Shown piece by piece: positions 48,650 to 56,825 of a DNA stretch of 64,000 nucleotides. The position numbers and the translations under genes were made by a program. Origin of the DNA: Streptomyces sp. NBC_00582 (lineage in GTDB: Bacteria; Actinomycetota; Actinomycetes; Streptomycetales; Streptomycetaceae); NCBI RefSeq assembly GCF_036345155.1, contig NZ_CP107772.1, positions 3,410,001 through 3,474,000 on the forward strand, written 5' to 3'. Below the pieces are notes generated by a model that saw nothing but the letters and a program-made list of their open reading frames with translations, did not search any database and was not told the DNA's origin. The stretch's first letter is position 1. Every line of letters begins with the position of its first letter.

Positions 48650-49867
48650 TCAGGCCTCCTGGGGTACGGGCAGCAGGGGTGTGCGATCGGTGGCCGTGCA
48701 GCGGCCGTGGGCGTGCGCGTCGGCCTCGGCGGCGAACGTCGTCAGCGCGCTGCGGACCAGCCGGACCGTGCCGTCCGGGTGGTGGCAGGCGCCTCGGCCC
48801 TCGACGAGGCCGGACCAGCGGGCGAGGTCGGTGCGGACGGTGCCCTGCGGGCCCGGCGTGGCCAGGGTGGCGAACGCGGCGGCGATCCGCGGCAGACCGT
48901 TGAGGCAGGGGCCGCACTGGCCGGCCGACTGCAGGGCGAGATACCGCAGGACGCGGGCGGTCTCGACGAGGCCGCAGCGGGCGGTGGGCAGCACCGCCAG
49001 CACTCCGGCGCCCAGGAAACCCGCGTCCACGGTCAGTCGGGCGGCCTCCCTGGCCGGGATCCAGGTGCCGTGGTAGCCGCCGACGAGCACCGCCGAGGCA
49101 TCCTCCAGCGGCAGCAGCCGGGCGAACGGCAGACCGTACGGCGCCTCGATCACCCGGGGTTCCCGTCCCGCGACGTGGACCGTGCACAGGGCGCTGCCCG
49201 GCTGGGTGGGGGTGCCGGCGCCGCGGTACCAGTCGGCGCCGTAGCGGGCGACGAGCGCCAGATGGGCGAGGGTCTCGACGTTCTGCACGAGCGTGGGGGC
49301 CCGGCGCACGCCCCGCTCACGGACCGGCGGGCTCGGGTGCCTCGGCAGCGCGGGACCACCGGAGACGAACCGGGCGAGCGCCGAGGCCTGGCCGGAGAGG
49401 AAGGACGTGGGCAGCCGCACGACCTGCACCGGCAGCGGGTCCCCGGTGCGCTGGGCGAGGGCCGACTCCAGCCAGGTCGCGCCGTCCTCCACGCCGAGGT
49501 ACGCCTCGCCCGCGCCGATGGCGTGCGCCGCGATCTGCAGACCGTCCAGGACGAGGTGCGGGGAGAGCCGCAGCAGCGTCTTGTCCTTGCGGCTGGCGGG
49601 CTCGCCCTCCGCGCCGTTGGCGACGACCACCGGCGCCCGCCCGGTACGGCGGCCCGCCTCGGCGACCGAGACGAGCTTGCGGTACGTCGGGAAGGCGGCC
49701 CCGCCGCGCCCGGTGAGCCCGGACTCGGCCACCGTCCGCAGCACGCTCTCGGGGTCGCCGTGCGCGAGGGGGCCGTAGCGCTGGTGGTGGGTGGGCAGGT
49801 CGACCGGGGCGGCGCCGGGGGCGAGGAGGCGCGGGGCCATGTAGAGGTCGGGGAAGGTGGCGGTCAC
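48650..49867 (-). CDS. NuoF-like NADH:acceptor flavoprotein
   Basis: This 405-residue protein is related to the 51-kDa (NuoF) subunit of complex I. It has the FMN/NADH-binding pattern GLTGRGGAAFPTYRKL at about 50-65, VVVANGAEGEPAS at about 83-95, and an SLBB-like middle. Near the C-terminus it has SAGQCGPCLNGLPRIA with Cys residues for an Fe-S cluster and GACHHPDGT. NuoF-type proteins oxidise NADH and pass electrons through FMN to Fe-S clusters. It is not in a nuo cluster; it is coupled by GTGA to a heme-b type membrane protein and is followed by a ferredoxin, suggesting a dedicated NADH-dependent reductase. GTG start. Confidence 0.88.
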   Translation of the reverse strand: MTATFPDLYMAPRLLAPGAAPVDLPTHHQRYGPLAHGDPESVLRTVAESGLTGRGGAAFPTYRKLVSVAEAGRRTGRAPVVVANGAEGEPASRKDKTLLRLSPHLVLDGLQIAAHAIGAGEAYLGVEDGATWLESALAQRTGDPLPVQVVRLPTSFLSGQASALARFVSGGPALPRHPSPPVRERGVRRAPTLVQNVETLAHLALVARYGADWYRGAGTPTQPGSALCTVHVAGREPRVIEAPYGLPFARLLPLEDASAVLVGGYHGTWIPAREAARLTVDAGFLGAGVLAVLPTARCGLVETARVLRYLALQSAGQCGPCLNGLPRIAAAFATLATPGPQGTVRTDLARWSGLVEGRGACHHPDGTVRLVRSALTTFAAEADAHAHGRCTATDRTPLLPVPQEA

Positions 49868-50445
49868 GGGCGGGCTCCATCGGCGGCGCGCAGAAGGGCG
49901 GCGGGGGTGCGGCGGGTGGCGCGGGCCGCGTGGGCGAGGCGGGTGCCTCCGGCGGCGACGACCGTGGCCACGCAGGCGACGGTGAGCCAGGTCATCCAGT
50001 CGGCGCCGGTGTCCGTGCCGATGCCGACGCCGTGGATCAGGGCGACCGGCCAGGAGGCGTAGGCCAGCCAGTGGACGGCCCGCCAGCTGCGGTGGCCCAT
50101 CCGGGCGCGGAGCAGGCTGGTGATCAGGACCGCGAGCAGCAGGTCGAAGGCGACCGTGCCCAGGCCGAGCCACAGGGGCCGGTAGTCGGAGCGGAAGGGG
50201 ATCAGGGCGTCGACGACCGTGATGTTCACGTAGCTGTCGGCGACCGCGGTGGTGATGTGCAGGGCCAGGAAGGCGGTGGCGGAGAGGGAGAGGGTGCGGT
50301 GGAGGCTCAGCGTGCCGAAGCGGGGCAGGCCCGGGACGCGGGTCCGCAGATGGACCGCGATGCCGAGGAGTACCACGATGGTGAAGAGGATCAGGCAGAC
50401 GGCGCCCGTGGCCCTGTTGGCGTACCAGAGGGTTTCGCCGGTCAT
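49864..50445 (-). CDS. Ferric-reductase-like heme b membrane protein
   Basis: This 193-residue protein has about six membrane helices. Four histidines sit at helix positions suited to two b-type hemes: H49 (LSLHRTLSLSATA), H63 (AFLALHITTAV), the His in WRAVHWLAYASWP, and the one in VALIHGVGIG. This is the core of the ferric reductase / YedZ-like transmembrane family, without a flavin domain. It would move electrons across the membrane. Its ATG overlaps the apbE stop and its stop overlaps the NuoF-like GTG, so translation of all three is coupled. Confidence 0.88.
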   Translation of the reverse strand: MTGETLWYANRATGAVCLILFTIVVLLGIAVHLRTRVPGLPRFGTLSLHRTLSLSATAFLALHITTAVADSYVNITVVDALIPFRSDYRPLWLGLGTVAFDLLLAVLITSLLRARMGHRSWRAVHWLAYASWPVALIHGVGIGTDTGADWMTWLTVACVATVVAAGGTRLAHAARATRRTPAALLRAADGARP

Positions 50446-51464
50446 GCGGCTGCCTCCGGGCGGGTGGCTGATCGCGCCCCGCGGCGGAGCCGCTGATCGG
50501 CACGGTCCCGCGCCCCTGAAGGGGTTGGCCAGCCCGGTGTGGTGACGATCAGGCCGTTCCGCGTGACCAGGCGGGCCGGGAGGCGCAGGCGGCTCAGCCA
50601 CTTCTCCGCACCCTCGCCCCTGACCAGTGCCGCCGTGCTCGCCGCGTTCGCGTCGGCGCAGGTGGCCGCGGCGACGGAGACCGTGCGCCAGGGGGAGCGG
50701 ACGGGCAGGCCGGTGCGCGGGTCGACGATGTGGTGCAGGTCGTGGCCGCCGCGCTGCCAGCGCCGGGCGGTGGTGCCGGAGGTCGCCAGACCGCCGCCGC
50801 GCATGCCGACGGTGGCGTACGCGCCCTGCGCGGGCGTCTCGTCGACCGGACCGGTGACGTCCTGGACCCGGATCTGCCAGCCGCCCTCCGGGGGCTCGCC
50901 CGCGACGGCCGTGTCACCGCCCAGGCTGACCAGGACCCCGCAGCCGGCCGTGCCGGCGAGCAGCCGCGCGGCCCGGTCGGCGGCCCAGGCCTTGGCCGTC
51001 GCACCCAGGTCGAGGCGGACGCCCCGGGGGACGGTGACCGTGCCGGTGGCGCGGTCGAGGGTGATCGTGCGCCAGCCGGGGGTGCGGCGCAGCGTGAGGC
51101 GGACCGGGCGGTCGTCCTCCCGGACGAGGGTGAAGTCGCGGTCGTAGCCGATCGCGTCCATCGCGGAGCCGACGGTCGGGTCCACCGCGCCGTCGGTCGT
51201 CGCGGCGGCGCGCAGGGCCACGTCGAGGGCCTCGGCGAGCAGCGGGCTCACCCGGACCGGGCGGCCGGCGGTGGCGTCGAGGGCGGCCAGTTCGGAGTCG
51301 GGGCGGAAGCGGCTGCAGGCCGCGTCGACCTCGGCGAGGTGCCGGGCGAGGAGCAGATTGCAGGACTCCAGCAGGGCCGGGTCGGTGACGACCAGGCGGA
51401 CCGTGGTGCCGAGGGCACGCCACTCGGTGGCGGCCGTGGTGCGGGGCTTGAGCGGCGTGGTCAT
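50442..51464 (-). CDS. FAD:protein FMN transferase (ApbE family)
   Basis: ApbE attaches FMN covalently to Ser/Thr of target proteins, using FAD. The 340-residue protein has the family motifs DGAVDPTVGSAMDAIGYDR, LDLGATAKAWAADRA, SLGGDTAVAG, HHIVDPRTGLPV and TCADANAASTAAL with the metal/FAD-binding Asp residues. No signal peptide or lipobox is seen at the N-terminus (MTTPLKPRTTAATEWRALG), so it is probably cytoplasmic, unlike many ApbE proteins. The C-terminal 25 residues are encoded by a dispersed repeat. Its ATG overlaps the stop of the upstream Ser-rich gene (TGATG), and it overlaps the heme-b gene at the other end. Confidence 0.93.
   Translation of the reverse strand: MTTPLKPRTTAATEWRALGTTVRLVVTDPALLESCNLLLARHLAEVDAACSRFRPDSELAALDATAGRPVRVSPLLAEALDVALRAAATTDGAVDPTVGSAMDAIGYDRDFTLVREDDRPVRLTLRRTPGWRTITLDRATGTVTVPRGVRLDLGATAKAWAADRAARLLAGTAGCGVLVSLGGDTAVAGEPPEGGWQIRVQDVTGPVDETPAQGAYATVGMRGGGLATSGTTARRWQRGGHDLHHIVDPRTGLPVRSPWRTVSVAAATCADANAASTAALVRGEGAEKWLSRLRLPARLVTRNGLIVTTPGWPTPSGARDRADQRLRRGARSATRPEAAA
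50471..50525. repeat. Dispersed Streptomyces-type repeat, copy 2, inside the apbE 3' end
   Basis: This segment reads TCGCGCCCCGCGGCGG, then AGCCGCTGATCGG, then CACGGTCCCGCGCCCCTGAAG, clearly related to copy 1. On the minus strand it encodes the last residues of ApbE (about SGARDRADQRLRRGARSAT), so the repeat has become coding sequence. Confidence 0.6.
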
Positions 51465-51841
51465 CACGACGCCCCCGAAGTGGAGTCGGCGGAGCCGCCG
51501 GAGGAGGAGGTGAGACCGCTGGAGCCGTCGTCCGAGGAGGAACTGCTCGACGAGTCGTCCGCGGAGGACGAGGAGGAGGACGAGTCGTCCGTGGAGGACG
51601 ACGAGGTGTCCGAGCCGGAGGAGTCGGTGGAGCCGGACGAGCTGTCCGAGTCGCCGCCGGTGCTCGAGCTGGAGCTCGTCCCGCCGCTCGCCGACGTGGT
51701 GGCGTCCGCCTGCAGGGTGCCGATCAGGGCGAACACCCCGGCCGCCCCCGCCAGCGTGATCGCCGCAGCGAAGGCCGCGGTCCGCCGTGCACCTCTGCGG
51801 ACCGCTGCCGCGGCCCCGCGTTCTTCTTCCCTGGTCGCCAT
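51464..51841 (-). CDS. Ser/Asp-rich tethered protein with C-terminal flavinylation motif
   Basis: This 125-residue protein has a basic N-terminus with twin arginines (RRGARRTAAFAAA), one hydrophobic segment at about 23-42, and then about 75 residues of nearly pure Ser, Asp, Gly and Thr. The last seven residues are DSTSGAS, which fits the ApbE target motif Dxx(S/T)GA(S/T), with the final Ser as the expected FMN site. It is the first gene of the operon and is directly followed by apbE. I infer a minimal FMN carrier held outside the membrane by an anchor or released after cleavage at ADA near residue 46. ATG at 51841 behind GGAGGGG. Confidence 0.82.
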   Translation of the reverse strand: MATREEERGAAAAVRRGARRTAAFAAAITLAGAAGVFALIGTLQADATTSASGGTSSSSSTGGDSDSSSGSTDSSGSDTSSSSTDDSSSSSSSADDSSSSSSSDDGSSGLTSSSGGSADSTSGAS

Positions 51842-51859
51842 GACCTGTTCCCCTCCGCA

Positions 51860-51946
51860 GTGACGTTCTGTCACGCCCTACGGTCGGGGAACGGCCTGAG
51901 AGAAGTCTGTGAGGATCCCATAGGGTCCGACAGAACTCTCTGAGAG
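51860..51946 (-). promoter_or_regulatory. Inverted repeats upstream of the redox operon
   Basis: GTGAC-N5-GTCAC (51860-51874) and CTCTC-T-GAGAG (51936-51946) lie in the 126-base region between the proS stop and the Ser-rich gene. One or both may be operator sites; the first is close to the ribosome site. No regulator gene is adjacent, so this is a weak call. Confidence 0.3.
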
Positions 51947-51967
51947 CTTTCTTTATGAGGGCCCGCG

Positions 51968-53671
51968 TTACGCGGTGAGCCTCGCGATCGCCTCGTCCAC
52001 CGTGAGCTCCTCGCGCTCGCCGGTCCTGCGGTCCTTCAGCTCCACCACGCCCTCGCCCGAGCGACGGCCCGCGACCAGGATCTTGGGGACGCCGATCAGC
52101 TCGGCGTCGGTGAACTTCACGCCCGGGGAGACCCCGGCCCGGTCGTCGACCAGGACCCGCAGGCCGGCCGACCGCAGCTTCTCGGAGACCTCCAGCGCCA
52201 GCTCGGTCTGCAGCGCCTTGCCGGCGGCGACCACGTGGACGTCGGCCGGGGCGACCTCGGCCGGCCAGCACAGGCCCTTGTCGTCGGCGGACTGCTCGGC
52301 GAGGGCCGCGACCGCGCGGGAGACGCCGATGCCGTAGGAGCCCATGGTGACGCGGACGGGCTTGCCGTTCTGGCCGAGGACGTCGAGCTTGAGGGCGTCG
52401 GCGTACTTGCGGCCGAGCTGGAAGATGTGGCCGATCTCGATGGCGCGGTCGAGCTTGAGGCCGGTGCCGCAGTTCGGGCAGGGGTCGCCCTCCTGGACGA
52501 CCACGACGTCCACGTACGCGTCGACCTCGAAGTCACGGCCCGCGACGACGTTCTTCGCGTGCGTGCCCTCCTTGTTGGCGCCCGTGATCCAGGAGGTGCC
52601 GGGGGCCACGCGCGGGTCGGCGATGTAGGTGACCTTCTCGCCCAGGCCCTGCGGACCGACGTAACCGCGCACCAGGTCGGGGCGGCCCACGAAGTCCTCG
52701 GCGGTGACCAGCTCGACCGTCGCCGGGGCGAAGTGCGCCTCGACCTTGTCCATGTCGACCTCACGGTCACCGGGCACGCCCACGGCGACGATCTCGCCGT
52801 CGACCTTCACGAGGAGGTTCTTGAGCGTGTCGGAGGCCTGGACGCCGAGGTGGGCGGCGAGGGTCTCGATGGTGGGGGTGTCCGGGGTGGGGATCTCCTC
52901 CAGCGCGGGCACGCCCTCGGCGTCCACGGCCTTCAGCTCGTACGAGATCGCCTCCGTGTTGGCGGCGAAGTCGCAGTTCGGGCAGTCGGCGAAGGTGTCC
53001 TCGCCGGCGCCGGCCGGGGCGAGGAACTCCTCCGACTTGGAGCCCCCCATCGCGCCGGCGGTGGCGGCGCAGATGCGGTAGTCGAGGCCGAGGCGCTCGA
53101 ACACCCGCTGGTAGGCCTCGCGGTGCAGGGCGTAGGACCGGGCGAGGCCCTCGTCCTCGGTGTCGAAGGAGTACGAGTCCTTCATCAGGAACTCACGGCC
53201 GCGCAGGATGCCGGCCCGCGGACGGGCCTCGTCGCGGTACTTGTGCTGGATCTGGTACAGGATGACCGGCAGGTCCTTGTACGAGGACGCCTGGTCCTTG
53301 ACCAGCAGGGTGAAGATCTCCTCGTGGGTCGGGCCGAGGAGGTAGTCGCCGCCCTTGCGGTCCTTCAGCCGGAACAGCTCGGCGCCGTACTCCTCCCAGC
53401 GGCCCGTCGCCTCGTACGGCTCGCGGGGCAGCAGGGCCGGGAGCAGCACCTCCTGGGCGCCGATCGCGTCCATCTCCTCACGGACGATCCGCTCGACGTT
53501 GGCCAGCACCTTCTTGCCCAGCGGCAGCCAGGACCAGATGCCGGCGGCGGTGCGGCGGACGTAGCCGGCGCGGACGAGGAGCTTGTGGCTGAGGACCTCG
53601 GCGTCCGCCGGGTCGTCGCGCAAGGTCTTCGCCATCAACTGGGACATGCGCTGGACCGGTGCGTTCGCCAT
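51968..53671 (-). CDS. proS: Prolyl-tRNA synthetase
   Basis: ProS charges tRNA-Pro. The 567-residue length and the insertion between catalytic motifs 2 and 3 fit the bacterial (ProS type 1) enzyme with an editing domain. Visible features are [22 protein letters not shown] near the start, the class II stretch [12 protein letters not shown], the editing-domain region [19 protein letters not shown], and [19 protein letters not shown] before the anticodon-binding domain. The ATG at 53671 ([15 protein letters not shown]) has AGGAG upstream. It is followed by the redox operon on the same strand after 126 bases. Confidence 0.97.
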   Translation of the reverse strand: MANAPVQRMSQLMAKTLRDDPADAEVLSHKLLVRAGYVRRTAAGIWSWLPLGKKVLANVERIVREEMDAIGAQEVLLPALLPREPYEATGRWEEYGAELFRLKDRKGGDYLLGPTHEEIFTLLVKDQASSYKDLPVILYQIQHKYRDEARPRAGILRGREFLMKDSYSFDTEDEGLARSYALHREAYQRVFERLGLDYRICAATAGAMGGSKSEEFLAPAGAGEDTFADCPNCDFAANTEAISYELKAVDAEGVPALEEIPTPDTPTIETLAAHLGVQASDTLKNLLVKVDGEIVAVGVPGDREVDMDKVEAHFAPATVELVTAEDFVGRPDLVRGYVGPQGLGEKVTYIADPRVAPGTSWITGANKEGTHAKNVVAGRDFEVDAYVDVVVVQEGDPCPNCGTGLKLDRAIEIGHIFQLGRKYADALKLDVLGQNGKPVRVTMGSYGIGVSRAVAALAEQSADDKGLCWPAEVAPADVHVVAAGKALQTELALEVSEKLRSAGLRVLVDDRAGVSPGVKFTDAELIGVPKILVAGRRSGEGVVELKDRRTGEREELTVDEAIARLTA

Positions 53672-53744
53672 GGTTCTCGTACTCCTGCCGGGTAAGGGTG
53701 ATGGCAAGGAGGTTAGCCGGGAGCGCCGTGTCGCCGGAAATCCG

Positions 53745-54278
53745 TTACTTCCGGAGGAGGGGGAGCCGGGCGCCCATGACGGCGTACGGGCGGGGGGCGC
53801 TGGGGAACAGGACCCGGCGGGCGAGGTCGTCGTAGCCGAGGGAGCGGTAGAGCGCGCGGGCGGGGCTGTCGAAGTCGATCGCGGAGAGGATCGAGCGGGG
53901 TTGGCTCGCGCTGTCGGTGATCGTGGTGATCAGGGCCCGGCCCGCGCCGCGGTTCTGGTACGCGGGGTGGACGTGGAGCTCGGTGATGACGAAGGAGTCG
54001 TCGAGCCAGAAGTCGGTGCCCTGGGCGCGCAGGTAGGGCTCGACGACGGTGGACCACCAGTGGGTGCGGTCGTTGGGCATGCCGTAGACGAAGCCGACGA
54101 GGCGGCCTTCGGGGGTGCTGGCGCCGAGGGCGCGGGCGCCCGGGTAGGTCATGTGCCGCAGGACGATCTGGCGGCGGACCGCGACCTCGTCGGGGCCGAG
54201 GCCGAAGGCGACGGCCTGCACCGCGAGGGCCTCGTCCACATGGGCGGGGAGGTCCAGGGGGCCGATGACGAGATCCAT
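53745..54278 (-). CDS. GNAT family N-acetyltransferase
   Basis: This 177-residue protein has the GNAT motif A in [20 protein letters not shown] at about residues 99-118 (acetyl-CoA-binding Q/RxxGxG/A) and a C-terminal motif B helix with [15 protein letters not shown]. The N-terminal part contains helices typical of the family. The substrate cannot be told from sequence. It lies 21 bases after the other GNAT gene on the same strand and 73 bases before proS, so it may be read with either. Confidence 0.88.
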   Translation of the reverse strand: MDLVIGPLDLPAHVDEALAVQAVAFGLGPDEVAVRRQIVLRHMTYPGARALGASTPEGRLVGFVYGMPNDRTHWWSTVVEPYLRAQGTDFWLDDSFVITELHVHPAYQNRGAGRALITTITDSASQPRSILSAIDFDSPARALYRSLGYDDLARRVLFPSAPRPYAVMGARLPLLRK

Positions 54279-54299
54279 GGCGGGGAGCCTACAGGTGCG

Positions 54300-55148
54300 T
54301 CAGAACAGCACGCTCATGAATGCGCCGACCTCCTGGAAGCCGACTCTCCGGTACGTCCTTCTCGCGGGCGTGTTGAAGTCGTTGACGTAGAGGCTGACCA
54401 CCGGGGCCACGTCCGCGAGGGCGTAGCGCAGGACCGCGGCCATGCCGGGGGCGGCGAAGCCCCTCCCCCGGTACTCCGGGGCGACCCAGACGCCCTGGAT
54501 CTGGCAGGCCTGCGAAGTGGCGGCGCCGATCTCCGCCTTGAAGACGACCCTGCCGTGTTCGTCGAGGCGGGCGAAGGAGCGGCCGGAGCCGACGAGTTCG
54601 GCGACGCGGGCCTGGTAGAGCAGGCCTCCGTCGCCGGCCATCGGGGAGACGCCCACCTCCTCGGTGAACATCGCCACGCACGCCGGCATGATCGTCTCCA
54701 TCTCGTCCTTGCGGATGCGGCGGACGTAGGGATCCGGGGCGATGTCGGCGGGCATGCGGTCGGCGACCATGAGGGGCTGGTGGGAGCGGACCTCGCGGGC
54801 GGGGCCCCAGTGGGGTTCGAGGAGGCGCCAGAGCTGGGCGGTGGAGTCGGCGGGGCCGACGATGGAGGAGCAGCGGCGGCCGGCCCTGCGGGCGCGGTCG
54901 GCGAAGGCGCGGACCGCGCGCGGGGTGGCGCAGAGGGGGACGAGGTTGGCGCCCGCGTAGCACAGGGACGTCAGCATGCCGTCCTCGTACCAGCCCCACA
55001 TCTCGCCGCCGAGCCGCCAGGGGTCGAGGCCCGCGACCTGGACGCGGGAGGTGACGAAGGCGTTGGCCACCGGCTCGCGGTCGAGGACGGCGAGCGCGGC
55101 GTCCAGGTCGCTCGGTTCGAGGACCCGGGAGGTGGTCTGGGTCAACAC
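54300..55148 (-). CDS. GNAT acetyltransferase with N-terminal DUF4081-like domain
   Basis: This 282-residue protein has an N-terminal domain (VLEPSDLDAALAVLDREPVAN, ANLVPLCATPRAVRAFADRA) of the DUF4081 type. A C-terminal GNAT domain follows with QIQGVWVAPEYRGRGFAAPG at about residues 225-244 and VSLYVNDFNTPARRTYRRVG. The substrate is unknown. I start at the GTG at 55148 (MLTQTTSRVLEPSD), which has GAGG 8 bases upstream; the earlier in-frame start at 55187 has no site. Its neighbours are the second GNAT gene (21 bases downstream) and ispG upstream across a repeat-rich spacer. Confidence 0.86.
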   Translation of the reverse strand: MLTQTTSRVLEPSDLDAALAVLDREPVANAFVTSRVQVAGLDPWRLGGEMWGWYEDGMLTSLCYAGANLVPLCATPRAVRAFADRARRAGRRCSSIVGPADSTAQLWRLLEPHWGPAREVRSHQPLMVADRMPADIAPDPYVRRIRKDEMETIMPACVAMFTEEVGVSPMAGDGGLLYQARVAELVGSGRSFARLDEHGRVVFKAEIGAATSQACQIQGVWVAPEYRGRGFAAPGMAAVLRYALADVAPVVSLYVNDFNTPARRTYRRVGFQEVGAFMSVLF

Positions 55149-55349
55149 GTACGGGGCCTCACAACTCAGGGCTTCTGATCCCCGCACTGTACCTGCGGAA
55201 GCTGAGCGGTGCCGCCCTGCGTCTGCCTTGCCGTCGCTTTGCCGGTGGGCGTCGGCCGCGGTGCCCTCCCCCGGGGGCCGGCGCCCCCGGACCCCCGCTT
55301 CGGCCCTGAACGGGCCTCGTCCTCAAACGCCGGACGGGCTGGAAATCAC

Positions 55350-55440
55350 GCACCGGCACCGCGGAGCGTGCCGACTCCCGACGGGCGGGCTGAAGATACG
55401 GGCCCGGAACCGCGGAGCGTGCCGCCTCCCGGCGGGCGGG
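55350..55440. repeat. Imperfect tandem duplication, 51-base period
   Basis: The segment ACCGCGGAGCGTGCC at 55358 recurs at 55409, and its flanks (CTCCCGACGGGCGGGC and CTCCCGGCGGGCGGG) also match. The two units differ at several positions. No coding potential was seen. Confidence 0.65.
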
Positions 55441-55479
55441 GGCTCCGGGCGGGACGTCCCGGTCGCCGGACGGCGGGCG

Positions 55480-55497
55480 GGCCGGATGACTCCGGCC
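55480..55497 (-). terminator. Short hairpin after ispG
   Basis: GGCCGGA (55480-55486) pairs with TCCGGCC (55491-55497) around a four-base loop, directly adjoining the ispG stop. It lacks a U run; a weak terminator or stabilising 3' end is possible. Confidence 0.5.
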
Positions 55498-56655
55498 TCA
55501 GCCCGCGACCGCCACCGAAGGCTCGCCCGAAGCGACTCCCTCGGCCTCCATCTGTTCGGCCAGCTTCATGGCCTCCTCGATGAGGGTCTCGACGATCTTG
55601 GACTCGGGGACGGTCTTGATGACCTCGCCCTTGACGAAGATCTGGCCCTTGCCGTTGCCGGAGGCGACCCCGAGGTCGGCCTCGCGGGCCTCGCCGGGGC
55701 CGTTCACGACGCAGCCCATGACGGCGACCCGCAGCGGGACCTCCATGCCGGTGAGGCCTGCCGTGACCTCCTCCGCGAGCTTGTAGACGTCGACCTGGGC
55801 GCGGCCGCAGGACGGGCAGGAGACGATCTCCAGGCCGCGCTGCTTGAGGTTCAGGGATTCGAGGATCTGGTTTCCGACCTTGACCTCCTCGACCGGCGGG
55901 GCCGAGAGGGAGACGCGGATGGTGTCGCCGATGCCCTGGGAGAGGAGCGCGCCGAAGGCGACCGCCGACTTGATCGTGCCCTGGAAGGCCGGCCCCGCCT
56001 CGGTGACGCCGAGGTGGAGGGGATAGTCGCACTGCGCGGCGAGCTGACGGTACGCCTCGATCATCACGACCGGGTCGTTGTGCTTGACCGAGATCTTGAT
56101 GTCCCGGAAGTCGTGCTCCTCGAAGAGGGACGCCTCCCACAGGGCGGACTCGACCAGCGCCTCGGGGGTGGCCTTGCCGTACTTCTGGAGTAGACGGCGG
56201 TCCAGCGAACCGGCGTTCACACCGATGCGGATCGGCGTGCCGTGGTCCTTCGCCGCCTTCGCGATCTCCCGGACCTTGTCGTCGAACTGCTTGATGTTCC
56301 CCGGGTTCACGCGGACCGCCGCACAGCCCGCCTCGATCGCCGCGAAGACGTACTTCGGCTGGAAGTGGATGTCCGCGATCACCGGGATCTGCGACTTGCG
56401 GGCGATCGTCGCGAGCGCGTCCGCGTCGTCCTGCGTCGGACAGGCCACCCGGACGATCTGGCAGCCCGACGCGGTCAGCTCGGCGATCTGCTGCAGCGTC
56501 GCGCCGATGTCCGACGTACGGGTCGTCGTCATGGACTGCACCGAGACCGGGGCGTCGCCGCCGACCGCCACACTGCCGACCTGGATCTGCCGGCTCTTCC
56601 GGCGCTCGGCAACCCTGGTCGGAACGGACGGCATGCCGAGAGAAATCGCAGTCAT
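55498..56655 (-). CDS. ispG: 4-hydroxy-3-methylbut-2-en-1-yl diphosphate synthase
   Basis: IspG (GcpE) catalyses the next-to-last step of the MEP isoprenoid pathway, using a 4Fe-4S cluster. The 385-residue length is standard for bacteria. It has [33 protein letters not shown], the [14 protein letters not shown] segment, and the cluster Cys residues in [11 protein letters not shown] and [12 protein letters not shown] start at the ATG at 56655 ([12 protein letters not shown]); an in-frame extension to 56739 lacks similarity. dxr, of the same pathway, lies about 1.5 kb upstream on the same strand, with the RseP-type gene between them. Confidence 0.97.
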   Translation of the reverse strand: MTAISLGMPSVPTRVAERRKSRQIQVGSVAVGGDAPVSVQSMTTTRTSDIGATLQQIAELTASGCQIVRVACPTQDDADALATIARKSQIPVIADIHFQPKYVFAAIEAGCAAVRVNPGNIKQFDDKVREIAKAAKDHGTPIRIGVNAGSLDRRLLQKYGKATPEALVESALWEASLFEEHDFRDIKISVKHNDPVVMIEAYRQLAAQCDYPLHLGVTEAGPAFQGTIKSAVAFGALLSQGIGDTIRVSLSAPPVEEVKVGNQILESLNLKQRGLEIVSCPSCGRAQVDVYKLAEEVTAGLTGMEVPLRVAVMGCVVNGPGEAREADLGVASGNGKGQIFVKGEVIKTVPESKIVETLIEEAMKLAEQMEAEGVASGEPSVAVAG

Positions 56656-56780
56656 CTGCTGTGCAACCCCAAGTCGTGGATCAAGGTCCAGGTCCCGTCG
56701 ATGGCGGGTTCCAGGCTTTGAGATTACGGCACAGGCCAAGCAGTGAGCACATCACGGCCGCCAAACCCACCCGATGGAAG

Positions 56781-56809
56781 ACGGCCCGGGAGCCAGTGTC
56801 CCGGGCCGT
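56781..56809 (-). terminator. Hairpin terminator after the RseP-type gene
   Basis: ACGGCCCGGGA (56781-56791) pairs with TCCCGGGCCGT (56799-56809) around a seven-base loop, 16 bases after the rseP stop. On the minus RNA it is followed by CUUCC. ispG starts 126 bases further on, so it probably has its own promoter. Confidence 0.78.
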
Positions 56810-56825
56810 TTGGAACGGCGGATGA

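Larger units (their letters stand above)
55149..55497. other. Repeat-rich spacer between ispG and the GNAT gene
   Basis: These 349 bases contain no gene. They hold a hairpin at the ispG end, a 51-base tandem duplication (see separate entries) and a segment CGTCCTCAAACGCCGGACGGGC. I recall that segment as part of a dispersed Streptomyces intergenic repeat. The promoter of the GNAT gene should be near 55160-55200, but I cannot place it. Confidence 0.5.
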
